Source: JAWLBW01 sp041687475 (lineage in GTDB: Bacteria > J088 > JAWLBW01). Taken from it: a stretch of DNA of 33,619 bases. The position numbers and the translations under genes were made by a program. The stretch lies in assembly GCA_041687475.1 (NCBI GenBank), contig JAWLBW010000010.1, forward strand, positions 1 to 33,619. Direction: 5' to 3'. The stretch's first letter is position 1, and the number at the start of each line of letters is the position of its first letter. Below the pieces are notes generated by a model. The model worked only from the letters and a program-made list of their open reading frames with translations. It searched no databases and was not told the origin of the DNA. This document shows, in pieces, positions 13,840 through 21,889 of this stretch.

Positions 13840-15005
13840 GCGGCCACCCCGAAAGTTATCTGGAACCAACCGTCGCGAAACGCCGCTTTCTGCAGCGGCA
13901 GTCCGGTCAGGGTATGCGGAAGCGCAATATTGCGCCGGAAATTCTTCAGGCTCACGATGAGCTCGTCGCCCTTCACCCAGCAGTCAAGCTCGCCCTTGTC
14001 GGCAAACGGCAGGTGCAGGCGCAGCACATATCCTTCGTCTTCGCGTCGCATCTGCATCGGAAGTTCCGACGCGCTCGCCGCGGCAGGGTCGACTTCGGCG
14101 AACAGAAGCCGGCTAAGGTCTTCAAGAGACGACAACCCCACCACCTCGCGCCGCTGAAAGGGCACGTGAACGACGGGCAGAGGCGCGAAACTACGCTCGG
14201 CTTCGGCCAGGTGGCCGGCCTGAATGCCCAACCACTCCTGGAGGTAGCCGGTTGCCGCCTCGGCCGGAAAGACCTTGTTCATGACCACCATGTCTACCAC
14301 GAATCCGAAAAGACTCAGATAGGTCAACGCACGTTGACTTTCCTTGATGACCATCTTCTCGGGGTTCGTGACCAGCCTGATGGTCGTCGTCGCCCCATCG
14401 GCCAACAACTCCCTGACCTCGGCAACCTGCCGGTACAACGTTTCGACATGCGAGAAGACATCGTCTTCGGGCAAAGGCACGCGCACAAGCTTTTCGGCCA
14501 GCGGGCGTATGGTTTTCATCAACTTCCGCTCGAAGTGGAAGTATCGGTTCATGTACCAGCCGAGCGCTTCGGGCAGGCTCAACAGTCGCAGCGTATTTCC
14601 CGTCGGCGCACAATCAAGTATGATGACGTCGTACGCTCCGGAGTGGGAGAACTCGCGCAACCGCAGCAGGCTGAAAAGTTCTTCGAGGCCCGGCACGATG
14701 GTCATTTCTTCGGCCACGAGCTCGTCCATGCCCTGCGAGCGCAATACGAGACTCAAATAGTCGCGTATGGCGCCCCAGTGCAGCCGAAACTCTTCGTTGA
14801 CGTCGATTTCGAGTCCGTCGAGTCGTTCAGCGATGGCGGTGGGCTGCGGTCCGAGCGAAATGCCGAAGGAATCCGAGAGACTATGCGCAGGATCGGTACT
14901 CATCACCAGCACGCGATGACCGGCCTTGGCCGCGGCAAGGGCCGTTGCTGCCGATACGCTGGTTTTGCCTACCCCCCCTTTTCCGGTATATAAGATGATG
15001 CGCAT
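13836..15005 (-). CDS. ArsA/GET3-family ATPase with C-terminal Hsp20-like domain
   Basis: A 389-aa P-loop ATPase of the SIMIBI class. The deviant Walker A GKGGVGKTSVSAATA is at about residues 8-22, followed by MSTDPAHSLSDSFG and the switch-like DCAPTGNTLRLLSLPEALGW. It has a single ATPase half, as in GET3 and many bacterial ArsA homologues, not the doubled plasmid ArsA. The last 75 or so residues (GYVLRLHLPFADKGELDCWV ... ELIVSLKNFRRN) form an alpha-crystallin/Hsp20-like beta domain, typical of the ArsA-HSP20 subfamily. No arsB, arsR or arsenite-binding Cys triad is nearby, so arsenic export is unlikely; a chaperone or targeting role is inferred. It is first in the operon with the helical protein and phaR. 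Confidence 0.9.
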   Translation of the reverse strand: MRIILYTGKGGVGKTSVSAATALAAAKAGHRVLVMSTDPAHSLSDSFGISLGPQPTAIAERLDGLEIDVNEEFRLHWGAIRDYLSLVLRSQGMDELVAEEMTIVPGLEELFSLLRLREFSHSGAYDVIILDCAPTGNTLRLLSLPEALGWYMNRYFHFERKLMKTIRPLAEKLVRVPLPEDDVFSHVETLYRQVAEVRELLADGATTTIRLVTNPEKMVIKESQRALTYLSLFGFVVDMVVMNKVFPAEAATGYLQEWLGIQAGHLAEAERSFAPLPVVHVPFQRREVVGLSSLEDLSRLLFAEVDPAAASASELPMQMRREDEGYVLRLHLPFADKGELDCWVKGDELIVSLKNFRRNIALPHTLTGLPLQKAAFRDGWFQITFGVAA

Positions 15006-15025
15006 AGCTGGAAAAAAGTCTTTTC

Positions 15026-15054
15026 ACGATAGCATGCCCCATGGCCGGGCGCAA
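15026..15054 (-). promoter_or_regulatory. Putative promoter of the arsA-like operon
   Basis: On the minus strand TTGCGC (15054-15049) and TATCGT (15031-15026) are 17 bp apart, with an extended TG one base before the -10. The start codon follows 20 bp downstream, and no clear ribosome-binding site is seen. The -35 match is weak (3 of 6); the TGn helps. Confidence 0.35.
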
Positions 15055-15081
15055 ACATGCAAAGGGGCAAAGCAGCTTCGG

Positions 15082-15110
15082 TTGCCGCTGTCAGGGGCCG
15101 TTGATAAAAT
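15082..15110 (+). promoter_or_regulatory. Putative sigma-70 promoter of the zinc-ribbon gene
   Basis: TTGCCG (15082-15087) and TAAAAT (15105-15110) are spaced 17 bp. Transcription would start near 15117, just before the GGAGGG at 15121-15126. It lies back to back with the arsA-like promoter. Confidence 0.55.
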
Positions 15111-15140
15111 AGACTCTTTGGGAGGGAACCGGGCGTAACC

Positions 15141-16598
15141 ATGCAGATATCATGTCCTGGCTGTAAAAGCCGCATACAAGTACCCGACGACAAGATCAAG
15201 CCTCAGGGCACGAAGGTCAAATGCGGCAAATGCGCGAAGATCTTCACGGTGAAGCGTGCAGCCAGGCCCGCCGAACCGGCGCCTGTCGCTCCGAAGAACA
15301 CCGAGTCGGACCTGTTTTCGGGCGACAACTTCGGCGCCGAAATGGACAATTACCGCACGCAGCTGCGTCCCATGGGCGGCGATCGTGACGAAGATATGTT
15401 CGGAAGCTCGGGCGATCTCGACAGTCCCTCACAGGCATCGCATGCGGCATCGACCCGTACCGACACCGATGATCTTTTCGGTTCTGCCGAAGACCTTGAC
15501 CAGGCTTCGCCCGAAGCACAGCCGCAGCCGGAGTCTTCGGCCTCCAGCGACGACCTGCTCGATCGGCTCGCGGCCGATATTCGCGCAACCAAGGACGAGA
15601 TAGCCGCGGAAGAGCCGCCGGCCAGGGCGGCAGACAGTGAGTCGCTCGATAAGATCTTCGGCAAGGGTCTCGACAGCGATAACGTCGACGATCTTTTTGG
15701 TAGCCCCCAGGGCCCGAGCGACTTCGACGACTTGATTTCTCAGCCCGAGCCTCCGGGGCCCGCGTCTGGCCCTTCTGCACTCGACGCCCTCTTTTCCGAC
15801 GAGCCGGAAGTCGCCCCCCGCAAGCCGGCCGCACGTAAACCGGAACCGCGTCCGGCGCCTTCGCCCACGCCTGCCCCGGCGCCGGCTCCGGCCCCGGTGC
15901 ACAGCGGACCGCCACCCGAGAAAGTGGCGGCCGAAATGACCCTCGAGCCTGCGCTCAAGGAAGAAGACGTACCCAGGGTAGCCCCCCCACAAGGCGGCGC
16001 CGCCGCGCAGCAGGGGCACAAGCAGGCGCGCCCCCGGAAGCGAGTAACCAGGCGACTTCTGCTGCTCGTCACGCTTCTTCTTACCGTAGCCGGCTCGGCA
16101 GCCGCCTATTTCTACGTGCCTTCCGTGCGCCAGCTTGTCGAGACGAATTTCCAGAAGTTGCCCATCGATAAGTTCCTGGCTCTCATCGGCGAAGCACCGG
16201 AAATTGCAGAGCCCATGCTCATTACCGCCGAAAGGTGGGAAGGGCGAACCCTGCAGGGACCGAACGGCGACACGATGTACATCATCGAAGGTAACCTGGT
16301 GAACGGTTACAGCGGGTCACGCAGTTTCATCAAGATTCGCGGCGACCTGATCAATGAAAACGGCGAGGTAATCGCCACCCGTGAAGTGTTCGCCGGCAAT
16401 GCCCTGAACGACGATGAGCTGCGTGGCCTTCCGCGTGTGCGTATCGACGGTATTCTCAATCGCAGCGTAGGCGACGGCCTTTCAAACTTCAACCTTGCGG
16501 CCGGCAGTCGAATTCCCTTCCAGATTGTCTTCTACGACATTACGGAACCTGTGAAGGACACGCTGGTCGTACCTGTTTCCAGTGAACCGGGATCCTGA
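15141..16598 (+). CDS. MJ0042-type zinc-ribbon membrane protein with DUF3426-like C-terminus
   Basis: A 485-aa protein with three parts. The N-terminal zinc ribbon has Cys5, Cys8, Cys28 and Cys31 (SCPGCKS ... VKCGKCAKIF), as in the zinc_ribbon_4/5 proteins common in deltaproteobacteria. A long acidic, Pro-rich, probably disordered cytoplasmic linker (about 40-300) repeats a short motif: DEDMFGSS, TDDLFGSA, LDKIFGKG, VDDLFGSP, LDALFSDE. After a basic flank comes one membrane helix (RRLLLLVTLLLTVAGSAAAY, about 303-322). The last 150 or so residues would be extracytoplasmic and resemble DUF3426: IEGNLVNGYSGSRSFIKIRG, a beta-rich FxxAm7-like domain. Its role is unknown; the repeats look like docking motifs. 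The stop overlaps the next gene by 17 bp. Confidence 0.85.
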   Translation: MQISCPGCKSRIQVPDDKIKPQGTKVKCGKCAKIFTVKRAARPAEPAPVAPKNTESDLFSGDNFGAEMDNYRTQLRPMGGDRDEDMFGSSGDLDSPSQASHAASTRTDTDDLFGSAEDLDQASPEAQPQPESSASSDDLLDRLAADIRATKDEIAAEEPPARAADSESLDKIFGKGLDSDNVDDLFGSPQGPSDFDDLISQPEPPGPASGPSALDALFSDEPEVAPRKPAARKPEPRPAPSPTPAPAPAPAPVHSGPPPEKVAAEMTLEPALKEEDVPRVAPPQGGAAAQQGHKQARPRKRVTRRLLLLVTLLLTVAGSAAAYFYVPSVRQLVETNFQKLPIDKFLALIGEAPEIAEPMLITAERWEGRTLQGPNGDTMYIIEGNLVNGYSGSRSFIKIRGDLINENGEVIATREVFAGNALNDDELRGLPRVRIDGILNRSVGDGLSNFNLAAGSRIPFQIVFYDITEPVKDTLVVPVSSEPGS

Positions 16599-17475
16599 AG
16601 AACCAGTACTCGCTATCGACCTCGAGTGGGCGCCCCGTTACGTCGCCGAGCTCCTCGTCCATCTCACGGCGATACGCGAACCCGGCCTGCGGGCACTCGC
16701 CCTGGCCGAAAAGCTGGCGGCGCTGACCAACGACGACATCATCGTCGTGGCCCGTCGCCTGTATGACGAGGCGCTTTCAGGCGCCGGCGAAGCCTTCGAC
16801 CTGCTCGCCTGTCTGCAGGATCCCGAGGCGCTTGAAGCGCGGCTGGGACGCAACCGAATGCTTGCCATCTCGAACCAGGCCAGGCTGGCCGGTCACGGGC
16901 TGGTGGCCGAGCTTCTGCGCCCGCCGGAAAGAACGCCCCCGATCGGCACGCGCACGCACCGCGACCTGCGCGAACTGACGCTCGGCCACCGTAAAGCCCT
17001 CGCGAGGGGACCCGACAAGGACATTCTCGCCAAGCTGCTCGATGACGACCATCCCCACGTTCAGGAGCTGCTTCTGTCGAACCCCAGGTTGCTCGTACGC
17101 GATGTGATAGGGGTGGTTTCGCGGCGACCCGCGCTTGCCCATGTACTGCGTGGCATTGCCCGGCACAAGCGCTGGATGCACAATCACGAAGTGCAGCGTG
17201 CCCTGGCCTTGAATCCTGAGACGCCGATCGACGTGAGCGCCCGCATTCTGCCGAATCTCACGGCCAATGATCTGGAAGACCTCGCGTCGAACAAGCAAAT
17301 GCTACCGACCGTTCGCGAACTCGCGCGTGAACGGCTGCAGCGCATGCCCCGCACGCACGCGCCCGAAGCCGAGGTCGAGCTGACCGACAGCGACGCCCTG
17401 CCCCTCTCGCTTGACCATGCACTGGCCGAACTGGGCGTCGAATATACCCTGGGCCGCTCCGAAGAAGACGAATAG
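16582..17475 (+). CDS. Helical-repeat protein, unknown (HEAT/DUF2336-like)
   Basis: A 297-aa soluble protein with a GTG start inside the 3' end of the zinc-ribbon gene, so the pair is probably co-translated. It is built of short helical pairs. Repeats near residues 145-250 show the recurring pattern LLSNPRLLVRDVIGVVSRRP, RALALNPETPIDVSARILPN and LASNKQMLPTVRELARERL, which resembles leucine-rich-variant/HEAT-like repeats such as DUF2336. There is no catalytic motif, signal or membrane segment. The C-terminus is acidic. Its fixed place after the membrane zinc-ribbon protein suggests a cytoplasmic partner, possibly recognising the linker motifs, but this is an inference. Confidence 0.72.
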   Translation: MNRDPEEPVLAIDLEWAPRYVAELLVHLTAIREPGLRALALAEKLAALTNDDIIVVARRLYDEALSGAGEAFDLLACLQDPEALEARLGRNRMLAISNQARLAGHGLVAELLRPPERTPPIGTRTHRDLRELTLGHRKALARGPDKDILAKLLDDDHPHVQELLLSNPRLLVRDVIGVVSRRPALAHVLRGIARHKRWMHNHEVQRALALNPETPIDVSARILPNLTANDLEDLASNKQMLPTVRELARERLQRMPRTHAPEAEVELTDSDALPLSLDHALAELGVEYTLGRSEEDE

Positions 17476-17493
17476 GCGCAGACGGCCGTCGGG

Positions 17494-18951
17494 TCAGCGG
17501 TTGCGCCGACCGCGCTTCCTGAACTTCAAACGAATGGGCGCCCCCTGAAATCCGTAGTTCTTACGGATGAAGTTTTCCAGAAAGCGGGCATAGGAAAAGT
17601 GAATGGCTTCGGGGTGGTTGGTCTGCATCGCAAAGGTCGGCGGACGCACCCCTACCTGGGCTGCGAAGTAGAACTTGACCTCCCGGTTCATGTGAATGGG
17701 CGGCTTGTGCCGCTCGACCGCCGCCATCAGAAGCGAATTGAATTCGCTGGTGGGAATGCGCTTGCTGTTCTCGGCGCCGACCTCCTGCGCGAGTTCCCAG
17801 ACCTTCGACGCCCGCTGACCGGTAAGCGCCGAGATGAAAACCACGGGCGGATCGGGCAGGAACTTCAGTTTCTCGTGCAGCTCGCGCGTGAGTTCCTTGA
17901 TGCGCTGTTCGCGTCCCTCAGGAAGATCCCACTTGTTGAAGACGACCACCATGCCGCGGCCTTCCTTCACGATCATGCCGGCGATACGAGCGTCCTGATC
18001 GTGAATGCCCTGGGTGGCGTCGAGCACCAAAACGGCGACATGGCATTCTTCTATGGCGCGAAAGGCCTTCATGACCGAGAACTTTTCGAGGCGGTCGGAC
18101 ACGCGGCTCTTGCGGCGCACGCCGGCCGTATCGACCAGTACGAACTTGTTGCCTTCGTACTCGACTTCGGTGTCGACGGCGTCGCGGGTGGTGCCTGCAA
18201 TGTCGGCGACAACCATGCGGTCGTAGCCGAGCAACCGATTGACCAGGGAGCTCTTGCCCACGTTGGGCCGGCCGACAATGGCAACGCGCAGGGGGTGCTT
18301 ATTGCGCTCTTCCTGCTTCTGGGCCTCGATGGCCGACGCTTCCTTTTCCTGCCATTCTTCTTCAAAGAATTCTTCTTCGCCGAATTCACCTTCTTCATCA
18401 TCGATTTCGTAGGCGACTGCTTCGTAGTGCGAATCGACTTCTTCTCTCTCGACTTCGGGAAAAGGTTCGGTAAGATCGTCGAGAAAGTCGTGCACCCCGA
18501 CGCCGTGTTCGGCAGAAATCGGATAGACCTTCTCGAAGCCCAGCGAATAGAATTCGGCCAGCCTTGCGTCGGCCAGGCGCGGCTGGTCGATTTTGTTGAC
18601 GGCGAGAAATACGGGCTTACCGGACCGACGCAGGCGCACAGCCACCTCCCGATCGGCAGGAATGAGGCCGGCCATGCCGTCGACCAGCAGCACGATGACA
18701 TCGGCTTCCTGAATGCCCAGCTCGGTCTGATCGAGCATGGCCTCTTTCAGGAACTCGCCGTGCGGGTCTTCGAAGCCGCCCGTGTCAATGACGTAAAACG
18801 GCTTGTCGTAGTGAACGGCCCGCCCGAACATGCGGTCGCGGGTTACCCCGGGCTCGTTGGCCACGATGGCCCGGCGCGTGCGGGTAATGCGATTGAAGAG
18901 GGTCGACTTTCCGACGTTGGTACGACCGATAATGGCAACAGTGGGCAACAT
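17494..18951 (-). CDS. der: Ribosome biogenesis GTPase Der (EngA)
   Basis: A 485-aa protein with tandem GTPase domains and a C-terminal KH-like domain, needed for 50S assembly. The first domain has GRTNVGKSTLF (about 9-19), DTGG and NKID; the second has GRPNVGKSSLVNR (about 227-239), DTAG and NKWD. The KH-like tail ends in APIRLKFRKRGRRNR. Two oddities stand out: the first P-loop reads GRTNVGKS where GRPNVGKS is usual, and the linker between the G domains (about 172-222) is long and strongly acidic (EIDDEEGEFGEEEFFEEEW), making the protein longer than typical Der. It is convergent with the upstream plus-strand gene, only 18 bp apart. Confidence 0.97.
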   Translation of the reverse strand: MLPTVAIIGRTNVGKSTLFNRITRTRRAIVANEPGVTRDRMFGRAVHYDKPFYVIDTGGFEDPHGEFLKEAMLDQTELGIQEADVIVLLVDGMAGLIPADREVAVRLRRSGKPVFLAVNKIDQPRLADARLAEFYSLGFEKVYPISAEHGVGVHDFLDDLTEPFPEVEREEVDSHYEAVAYEIDDEEGEFGEEEFFEEEWQEKEASAIEAQKQEERNKHPLRVAIVGRPNVGKSSLVNRLLGYDRMVVADIAGTTRDAVDTEVEYEGNKFVLVDTAGVRRKSRVSDRLEKFSVMKAFRAIEECHVAVLVLDATQGIHDQDARIAGMIVKEGRGMVVVFNKWDLPEGREQRIKELTRELHEKLKFLPDPPVVFISALTGQRASKVWELAQEVGAENSKRIPTSEFNSLLMAAVERHKPPIHMNREVKFYFAAQVGVRPPTFAMQTNHPEAIHFSYARFLENFIRKNYGFQGAPIRLKFRKRGRRNR

Positions 18952-19045
18952 AAGGTGATCTCAAAACCGCTGCTGTAACACTCGCGCGGTGTCTGACAAA
19001 GGATTGCGGGATATGGTTACAGTATGCGCGGAAAGCTCTGCGAAC

Positions 19046-19927
19046 TCACTCGTAACCGAAGCGACGCAACTCGGCCGGGTTTTTCGACCAGTTGGGAATG
19101 ACCTTCACGAAGATCTCGAGAAAGACGCGGGTGGCAAAGAACTTTTCAAGCTCGTGCCGAGCCCGGGTGCCGATTTCCTTCATCATGCCGCCTCCCTTGC
19201 CGATGATGATGCCTTTCTGGCCTTCGCGCTCGACGACAACCACGGCAGCGATGCGCAGCATGGCCGGATCGCTTTCATCGAACGACTCGATTTCGACGGC
19301 GGTGCTGTATGGTATTTCCTGGCGCAGCAATTCAAAGATTTTTTCGCGAATGGTCTCAGCCGCGATGAACCTTTCGGTTACCTCGGTCAGCTGATCGGGC
19401 GGGAAAAACGGCGGATGCTCGGGAAGGCGCGCGTAGAAAAGCTCGCGCAACCTGTCGAGTCCCTCGCCCGTCAACGCCGAGACCGGAATCATTTCGTCGA
19501 AGTCGGCCAGGCGGCTGTAAGCATCGAGCACGGGCAAGAGACGGTCGGCCGGCTTCACGACGTCGACCTTGTTGAGCACGAGTATGGCGGGGCGGCCCGA
19601 GGCCTTTACCGCTTCGACAATCCGATGCTCCTGGTCGCCGGGTTCGCGCGTGGCCTCGACCAACACGGCCACGACGTCGACGTCCTTGAGGCTGGCAAGG
19701 GCCGTTTCTACCATGTACCGATTGAGGTTGCCCTCGCCGCGGTGAATACCCGGCGTATCGACGAAAACAATCTGGCCCCGGTCTTCGGTGTATATACCGG
19801 AAATGCGGTTGCGCGTAGTCTGCGCCCGCGACGAGACAATGCTGATCTTTTCGCCGATGAGGGCGTTCATGAGGGTCGACTTGCCCACATTGGGGCGGCC
19901 GACCAGGGCTACGTATCCGCTATGCAT
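19046..19927 (-). CDS. era: GTPase Era
   Basis: Binds 16S rRNA near its 3' end during 30S maturation. It is 293 aa from the ATG at 19927, which has GGAAG just upstream and overlaps the rnc stop by 8 bp; a TTG six codons earlier is possible but less likely. The G domain has GRPNVGKSTLMNALIG (about 9-24), the TTRNRISGIY effector region, DTPGIH and NKVD. The C-terminal KH domain has IIGKGGGMMKEIGTRARHEL and ends in RRFGYE, as usual. It belongs to the overlapping mnmA-mtaB-rnc-era string and is followed by der after a gap of about 95 bp. Confidence 0.97.
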   Translation of the reverse strand: MHSGYVALVGRPNVGKSTLMNALIGEKISIVSSRAQTTRNRISGIYTEDRGQIVFVDTPGIHRGEGNLNRYMVETALASLKDVDVVAVLVEATREPGDQEHRIVEAVKASGRPAILVLNKVDVVKPADRLLPVLDAYSRLADFDEMIPVSALTGEGLDRLRELFYARLPEHPPFFPPDQLTEVTERFIAAETIREKIFELLRQEIPYSTAVEIESFDESDPAMLRIAAVVVVEREGQKGIIIGKGGGMMKEIGTRARHELEKFFATRVFLEIFVKVIPNWSKNPAELRRFGYE

Positions 19928-20588
19928 GTTCTTCCAATTCCTCAATGGCCTTGAGCGCTGCCTGCTGCTCGGCTTCCTTTTTCGTGCGGCCGCTTCCGCG
20001 TCCGACTTCGCGTTCCCGCACTCGCACGGCGATTTCGTATGTCCGATCGTGCGGGGGACCGCTTTCGCTCACGACCACGTACTCCGGCAGCTCATTGTGC
20101 CGCTTCTGTGTATATTCCTGCAATCTACTTTTCGGATCGCCGCGCGCAATGTCTTCGCCCAGCTGGGTAAACCAGGGGCGCACGACCTGCTCGGCTGCCG
20201 CATAACCGGCTTCAAGAAAGACGGCGCCCACGAGTGCTTCGACCGCGTCGGCCAGCGGCCGATCGGAAATCTGCGACCGGCGCTCACTGCGCCCCAGGCG
20301 CAGGACGTCTGGCACGCCGATTTGCCGGGCGATTTTCGCCAGCGAGCCTTCGTTTACCATGGCCGAGCGCCGGCGCGACAGTTCGCCTTCACGGGCCTCG
20401 GGGTGCGCCGCCAACAGCACCTGACTGGCAACCAGATCGACCACGGCATCGCCCAGAAATTCGAGCGTCTGGTTATGGGGAACGTCGTGCTCGTGGGCGT
20501 AGCTGGAATGCGTTACCGCCCGCAGCAGCAAGTCGTCGTCGACGAACACATACCCCAGGCGTTCCTGAAAACGCTCGAGTCTGCTCAC
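19920..20588 (-). CDS. rnc: Ribonuclease III
   Basis: Double-strand-specific endoribonuclease that processes rRNA precursors. It is 222 aa with a GTG start overlapping the mtaB stop by 4 bp (GTGA). The catalytic domain (about 1-145) has the signature NQTLEFLGDAVVDLV, with the Glu and Asp that bind Mg2+, and a second acidic site at ADAVEALVGAVFLEAG. The C-terminal double-stranded-RNA-binding domain (about 155-222) shows KSRLQEYTQKR, then GRGSGRTKKEAEQQAALKAI. Standard length. Its coupling to era is common across bacteria. Confidence 0.97.
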   Translation of the reverse strand: MSRLERFQERLGYVFVDDDLLLRAVTHSSYAHEHDVPHNQTLEFLGDAVVDLVASQVLLAAHPEAREGELSRRRSAMVNEGSLAKIARQIGVPDVLRLGRSERRSQISDRPLADAVEALVGAVFLEAGYAAAEQVVRPWFTQLGEDIARGDPKSRLQEYTQKRHNELPEYVVVSESGPPHDRTYEIAVRVREREVGRGSGRTKKEAEQQAALKAIEELEEHA

Positions 20589-21889
20589 GCCTGCACCAAT
20601 CGGCCGTGGGCACGACCATGGGCGTCGACCGACATGATTTCGACGGGTAGCAGGCTGCCGGGCGCAACCGCCGCGTCGGCCACGGCAACTTCGAGATAAT
20701 TGAGCGCCCTGCCCTTGCTGATGCCGTTCGTGCCGGGGCGTTCGAACAGCACCGGCAACGTTCGCCCGACAAAGCGTTGCGCCCAGGCGGCCTTCCGGGC
20801 AGCCCCCATGTCACGCAGCCTGCGGCTGCGCGCGCGCATCACGTCGCCGTGCAGGACACCCGGCATGTCGGCGGCCGGCGTACCCTTGCGGGGCGAAAAG
20901 GTGAACACGTGGTAATGATGTACCGGCACCTCGTCAAGGAAGCGCACGGTTTCTTCGAACTCTTCGTCCGTCTCGCCGGGAAAACCGACAATGATATCGG
21001 TACCCACGCAGATTTCGTCGTTCCGGGCCACCAGTTCGGAAACGGCCCGGCGATACGAAGTGGCGTCGTAGACGCGGCCCATGCGCTGCAGTACGCCGTC
21101 GCTGCCGCTTTGCAGGCAGACGTGCACGTGCTTGGCCACTTTAGGGTGGTGCGCAATGAGCTCGACCAGCCGGGGGTGCAGTTCGGGCGAGTCGATGGAG
21201 CTGATGCGAATGCGTTCGAGCCCGTCGGCGGCGGTCAGCGCTTCGACGAGGTCTTCGAGGGCGAGCCCGTATTCGTGGCCCCAGCTGCCGATGTGCACGC
21301 CCGTGAGCACCAGCTCGCGATAGCCCTGCGCGACAAGACCGCGTGCCTGGGTAAGGCATTCGTCGAGGGGCACCGAGCGGCTCGTGCCGCCGCGCGAAAA
21401 GGGAATGATGCAATAGGTGCAGCGATACATGCAGCCTTCCTGCACCTTCAGGTAGCCGCGGGTGTGGCCTTCGAACAGACCGGCTTCGACGTGCCGCACC
21501 TCGGTCAGCGCCTGCACGTCGCTTACTTCAATCTGCGGTTCGTCGGTGCGCGTGACGCCGTTCAGAATGACGTCGCTGACCTTGCCCTTCTCGGCATTGC
21601 CGAACACATAGTCGACGCCTTCGACCTTCGCCAGCTCGTCGCTGCTGGTCGTGGCGTAGCAACCGGTCACGATGGTCACGGCGTCGGCGTTCTTCCGCTT
21701 CGAGCGGCGAATCAGGTTACGCGCCTCGCTGTCGCTGCGGTTGGTGACGGTGCAGGTGTTGATGACGTATACGTCGGCCTCTTCGGCAAACGGCACCACC
21801 TCGACGGCCTCGCCCAGTTTTCCACGCAGATGGGCCGTGTCGTAGGCGTTGACCTTGCAGCCCATGGTGGCAATGGCGACCCGCTTCAT
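20585..21889 (-). CDS. mtaB: MtaB, tRNA t6A37 methylthiotransferase
   Basis: Radical-SAM methylthiotransferase of 434 aa that converts t6A37 to ms2t6A37 in tRNAs reading ANN codons. Start ATG at 21889, overlapping the mnmA stop by 4 bp (ATGA). The N-terminal UPF0004 domain has its three Cys in MGCKVNAYD, INTCTVTNRSD and VTGCYATT (auxiliary cluster). The radical-SAM motif CMYRCTYC lies near residue 150, followed by FSRGGTSRS. The C-terminal TRAM-like domain (about 375-434) has LNYLEVAV and PGSLLPVEIM. The MGCKVNAYD start and absence of MiaB-type signatures favour MtaB (YqeV type) over MiaB. Confidence 0.92.
   Translation of the reverse strand: MKRVAIATMGCKVNAYDTAHLRGKLGEAVEVVPFAEEADVYVINTCTVTNRSDSEARNLIRRSKRKNADAVTIVTGCYATTSSDELAKVEGVDYVFGNAEKGKVSDVILNGVTRTDEPQIEVSDVQALTEVRHVEAGLFEGHTRGYLKVQEGCMYRCTYCIIPFSRGGTSRSVPLDECLTQARGLVAQGYRELVLTGVHIGSWGHEYGLALEDLVEALTAADGLERIRISSIDSPELHPRLVELIAHHPKVAKHVHVCLQSGSDGVLQRMGRVYDATSYRRAVSELVARNDEICVGTDIIVGFPGETDEEFEETVRFLDEVPVHHYHVFTFSPRKGTPAADMPGVLHGDVMRARSRRLRDMGAARKAAWAQRFVGRTLPVLFERPGTNGISKGRALNYLEVAVADAAVAPGSLLPVEIMSVDAHGRAHGRLVQA

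Noticed and set aside
13836..15005. Arsenic resistance function for the ArsA-like gene
   Set aside because: Single ATPase half, Hsp20 tail and PHA-linked neighbours; no arsB, arsR or arsC is nearby.
17599..18978. Long plus-strand open frame opposite der
   Set aside because: Antisense shadow of der; the der frame has all GTPase motifs.
19928..19945. TTG extension of era
   Set aside because: The ATG at 19927 has a better ribosome-binding site and matches the conserved Era start length.
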